This document shows, piece by piece, positions 5,589 to 7,888 of a stretch of 7,888 bases of DNA. Made by a program: the position numbers and the translations under genes. The notes beneath the pieces were generated by a model that ran no database searches, was not told the origin of the DNA, and saw nothing but the letters and a program-made list of their open reading frames with translations. Origin of the DNA: Butyrivibrio sp. UBA3740 (lineage in GTDB: Bacteria > Bacillota > Clostridia > Lachnospirales > Lachnospiraceae); the NCBI GenBank assembly GCA_002372465.1, contig DFGW01000159.1, forward strand, positions 1 to 7,888, read 5' to 3'. Positions within the stretch are counted from its first letter, which is position 1. The number at the start of each line of letters is the position of its first letter.

Positions 5589-7888
5589 TTATTCCTCCCC
5601 AAATTTAGGCACCATATTTAATTCATTCAGTTTTTCGTATGGATTGGTAATGGTACCATCGTTTGCTGCTTTTACGAACTTTTCATAGCCCTTAAGTCCC
5701 TGAGCCTTACAAACCTTTGCGTACTTATCTATTTGCTTTGGAGTCAGCTTTTCCACATATTCATTGTTAACGACTTTCATCATTGCGGGATCCATCCACA
5801 AGAAGCTGATAATCTGCTTCATTTCTAGCATTCTTTCTGCTTCTTCATCTTCATCCTTTAATGCTTTGGTATAGGCAGCTTTGTTATTCCATGCTTCAGG
5901 ATATTTTCTCAGGAAAGAATGTCCTATTTCCGATTTACCTGCATTTTTATTTTTCTTCTTATATTCCTTTGAAAATGCTCTAAACTTTTCCTTCATAGCC
6001 GGACTAAGCAAATGATCTATTTCTCCTCCGCGGGCGTTTAATACTCCGTGGAAACCATATGGCATAAACGAAAAACCTTCGGCTATTTCATGTGCATCCA
6101 GGTCAATAAGCCCTGTCCCCTGAGTATCACTTTGGGCAAGGAATTCCAGATAGCTGCCATGATTATCTCGCATATTTACATTAGTTATTACGCCAGCTGC
6201 CATCATTTCTTCTTTCATATATACATTAATTGTCATGTATCTATCGGCAGGGGTCATCAGTGCAAGCTTATTTGCACCACCATAGATACATCTCCAGACA
6301 GCATTTGCCTGTTGGTTGTGCATACGCATCACCATCTCCCTGAACATACTGTCCATATAGGCAACTGCCTCGGGATCATCATTGTAGGCTGTCTCCACAG
6401 GAGTATCAGCAAGAGTCAATGCCTCTATCTCTTCTCTCATTTCCGCGTCAGTATAAAGGAAATGATAGCTTCCGGTCATATGAGGGGTAATTCTTTCAAA
6501 GGTATCATTATATTTTATCTTAGGAATATTCCCCTGCGCATGTCCCTTGATATCTATTTGTTTTTCTAACTCGACACCACAGTCCTCTTTATACTTACTG
6601 AGCCATTTGTATAAGCCGTCATATCCCATTTTCTTTCTCATAATGGGATCAGCCTTAAGGTCATAAATAGTAGAATCCTGGGTTAGAGCAGCTATTCCTT
6701 CCTCAGGCGTATCCAGCCTCTTCTCAGGTATATGGTCAAAATCTACAATATCAAAATCAAACGGAACTCTGAAACGTTCCTCCTCGATAAGGCGCAGAGC
6801 CTCAGCGATTCTGTTCTCCGGATCATTCTCGGCCTCGTTATTTATCTTCTTGGTCAGTTCATCGATATAGACCTTATTCTTCTTTAATGCGTTAATAAGC
6901 TCCTTATCATCCTTATTTTTATCAAGTTTTTCCTGGATTGCATCATGTTCAGATATGAGCAAGTCCATACGCTCTTTGTATTTCTTGATCTGCGCTTCTT
7001 TCTGCTCCTTGAGTGACTTCTGGTGTGCCGGCTCATTAGACAGCCTAAGGGCATAGAGACGGTCCGCCTCTGCGAAAGGATTCTTTTGCTTTTTAAGCAG
7101 TTCTGCAGGGTTGACCAATATACCAAGCTTTGCATTCAGATTGTACTCCAGAACCTTCTGAACCATCAGCATGCGACGGAAATGACTCTTAGCGAAACCA
7201 TCTTTTGTTGAAGGATAGTTGTTCAGGTCAACCGGCTTATCTGCAGAGTAAGAAGGATCCAGCATAATCTGCTTTCTCACCCTGAAAAGATCTGTGGCTA
7301 CGGAGAGTTTTTCAAACTGCTTCTTAAAATCAGGACTCTGCGGAGCATCAGGGTTAGCTTTAAGAATGCGCTTCATGGCTTCCACCATAGCTGCCATCTG
7401 CTCATATTTGGGCATCTCAAGAGCCAGCTTATCCGTGAGGATCTCCGCAGGGACGAGCTGGAAATTCATGATATGGTTCTGGAGCTGCTCCATAATAACG
7501 TTTCTGGTACTTGTCTCTGAATACCTAAGAACCAGTTCCGCAAACATCTTCTTGGCATCACCCTTATACATATCCTCCATGAGTGGATAGAATGCGGAAA
7601 GCTGCTGCATTACAGGGAATGAAACCTTCTTCTTGATGTCCATATCCACGTAATTTCTTGCATATACCTTCTGATTTGCCTGGCGATTGTGCACCTGAAG
7701 GGCAATCTGATTCTGTATCTTGTTAAGAGCAAGCCTGTCAGACTTACCAAGGGACTTCTTGGCCAAAAGAACTTTTGCCGCATCCTGAAGACGTTTCATC
7801 TCCTTGTTATAGTTCTTTTCACCCAGCTTATTCTCTTCTTCATCAATCTTACGCTGACTAGTTCTGAATACTTTTTCAGTTTTCTTGG
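5589..7888 (-). CDS. Large Lys/Glu-rich protein of unknown function, N-terminus beyond window edge
   Basis: I do not recognise this protein. The frame runs to the window edge with no stop. At least 29 codons lie upstream of the ATG at 7799, equally Lys/Glu-rich (KKTEKVFR, KIDEEEN, KLGEKNYN). That ATG abuts an AAGGAG with no spacer, so it is probably internal, and at least 765 residues exist. Numbering from that Met, the visible part is charged and helix-rich. A likely coiled coil spans about 262-325 (KSLKEQKEAQ, KLDKNKDDKE). A more globular C-terminal region (about 370-610) contains YDGLYKWL, MTGSYHFLY, VWRCIYGGAN and FSFMPYGFHGVLNARGG. A Lys-rich end follows. There are only three cysteines (407, 504, 697) and no membrane helix or catalytic signature I can name. 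Localisation is unknown because the N-terminus is missing. The GNAT gene follows 6 nt after the stop. It is a real gene: a very long open frame with protein-like composition. Confidence 0.85.
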   Translation of the reverse strand, partial: KKTEKVFRTSQRKIDEEENKLGEKNYNKEMKRLQDAAKVLLAKKSLGKSDRLALNKIQNQIALQVHNRQANQKVYARNYVDMDIKKKVSFPVMQQLSAFYPLMEDMYKGDAKKMFAELVLRYSETSTRNVIMEQLQNHIMNFQLVPAEILTDKLALEMPKYEQMAAMVEAMKRILKANPDAPQSPDFKKQFEKLSVATDLFRVRKQIMLDPSYSADKPVDLNNYPSTKDGFAKSHFRRMLMVQKVLEYNLNAKLGILVNPAELLKKQKNPFAEADRLYALRLSNEPAHQKSLKEQKEAQIKKYKERMDLLISEHDAIQEKLDKNKDDKELINALKKNKVYIDELTKKINNEAENDPENRIAEALRLIEEERFRVPFDFDIVDFDHIPEKRLDTPEEGIAALTQDSTIYDLKADPIMRKKMGYDGLYKWLSKYKEDCGVELEKQIDIKGHAQGNIPKIKYNDTFERITPHMTGSYHFLYTDAEMREEIEALTLADTPVETAYNDDPEAVAYMDSMFREMVMRMHNQQANAVWRCIYGGANKLALMTPADRYMTINVYMKEEMMAAGVITNVNMRDNHGSYLEFLAQSDTQGTGLIDLDAHEIAEGFSFMPYGFHGVLNARGGEIDHLLSPAMKEKFRAFSKEYKKKNKNAGKSEIGHSFLRKYPEAWNNKAAYTKALKDEDEEAERMLEMKQIISFLWMDPAMMKVVNNEYVEKLTPKQIDKYAKVCKAQGLKGYEKFVKAANDGTITNPYEKLNELNMVPKFGEE
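5594..5598 (-). promoter_or_regulatory. Shine-Dalgarno for the GNAT gene
   Basis: GGAGG on the minus strand, overlapping the last codons of the large upstream gene, 11 nt before GTG 5582. The strength of the site supports the GTG start despite the long spacer. It implies coupled translation across the 6-nt gap. Confidence 0.6.

Noticed and set aside
6078..6092. HEIAE in the large protein (residues 570-574) as a zinc protease motif
   Set aside because: Zincins need HExxH. The second His is absent and no downstream Glu ligand motif is evident.
6048..6569. Plus-strand open frame of 173 codons rich in His, Ile and Cys
   Set aside because: It is antisense to the large minus-strand gene in a locally AT-rich part, with no recognisable domain and composition typical of a shadow frame.
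7797..7799. ATG as the start of the large protein
   Set aside because: The frame stays open for 29 more codons to the window edge with matching composition, and AAGGAG directly abuts the ATG with no spacer. It is most likely an internal Met.

Overview
The window is a piece of a low- to mid-GC Firmicutes chromosome. It most resembles Clostridia, probably Lachnospiraceae. That placement rests on my recollection of how RsgA, PrpC, PrkC and RlmN look in that family, such as a PrpC N-terminus close to KTFSVTDIGKKR and an RsgA N-terminus close to IIKGIAGFYYV. No search was run. All genes lie on the minus strand, so transcription runs from base 7888 towards base 1. Gaps between genes are 6 to 64 nt, and one pair overlaps by 8 nt. 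This looks like one operon or a read-through block. I see no promoter or terminator inside it.

In transcription order: (1) 7888-5589 is a large Lys/Glu-rich protein of unknown function. Its reading frame is still open at the window edge, so its N-terminus is missing. (2) 5582-4671 is a GNAT-type N-acetyltransferase that looks like a tandem of one canonical and one degenerate GNAT half. (3) 4652-3600 is rlmN, the radical-SAM methyltransferase for 23S rRNA A2503 and tRNA A37. (4) 3535 (or 3580)-2774 is prpC/stp, a PP2C-type Ser/Thr phosphatase. (5) 2781-730 is prkC/pknB, a transmembrane PASTA Ser/Thr kinase. (6) 723-1 is rsgA, a circularly permuted ribosome-assembly GTPase cut off at its C-terminus by the window edge.

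The rlmN-prpC-prkC-rsgA block is a classic Firmicutes neighbourhood. The kinase and phosphatase are an antagonistic pair that senses the envelope and reversibly phosphorylates Ser/Thr. RlmN and RsgA act on ribosomal RNA modification and 30S maturation. In many Firmicutes the genes just upstream of rlmN are fmt and rsmB. Here the GNAT and the unknown large protein sit there instead, and the part of the large gene coding its C-terminus is locally AT-rich. That makes this the accessory-looking part of the window.

I found no RNA genes, CRISPR arrays, insertion sequences or attachment sites, and no gene-free stretch longer than 64 nt. The most rewarding leads are the unrecognised large protein with its GNAT neighbour, an Asn in place of the usual switch-I His of RsgA, the Asp/Tyr/Arg-rich juxtamembrane tract of the kinase, and the extra C-terminal domain after its PASTA repeats. 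None of these amounts to a demonstrated new system.
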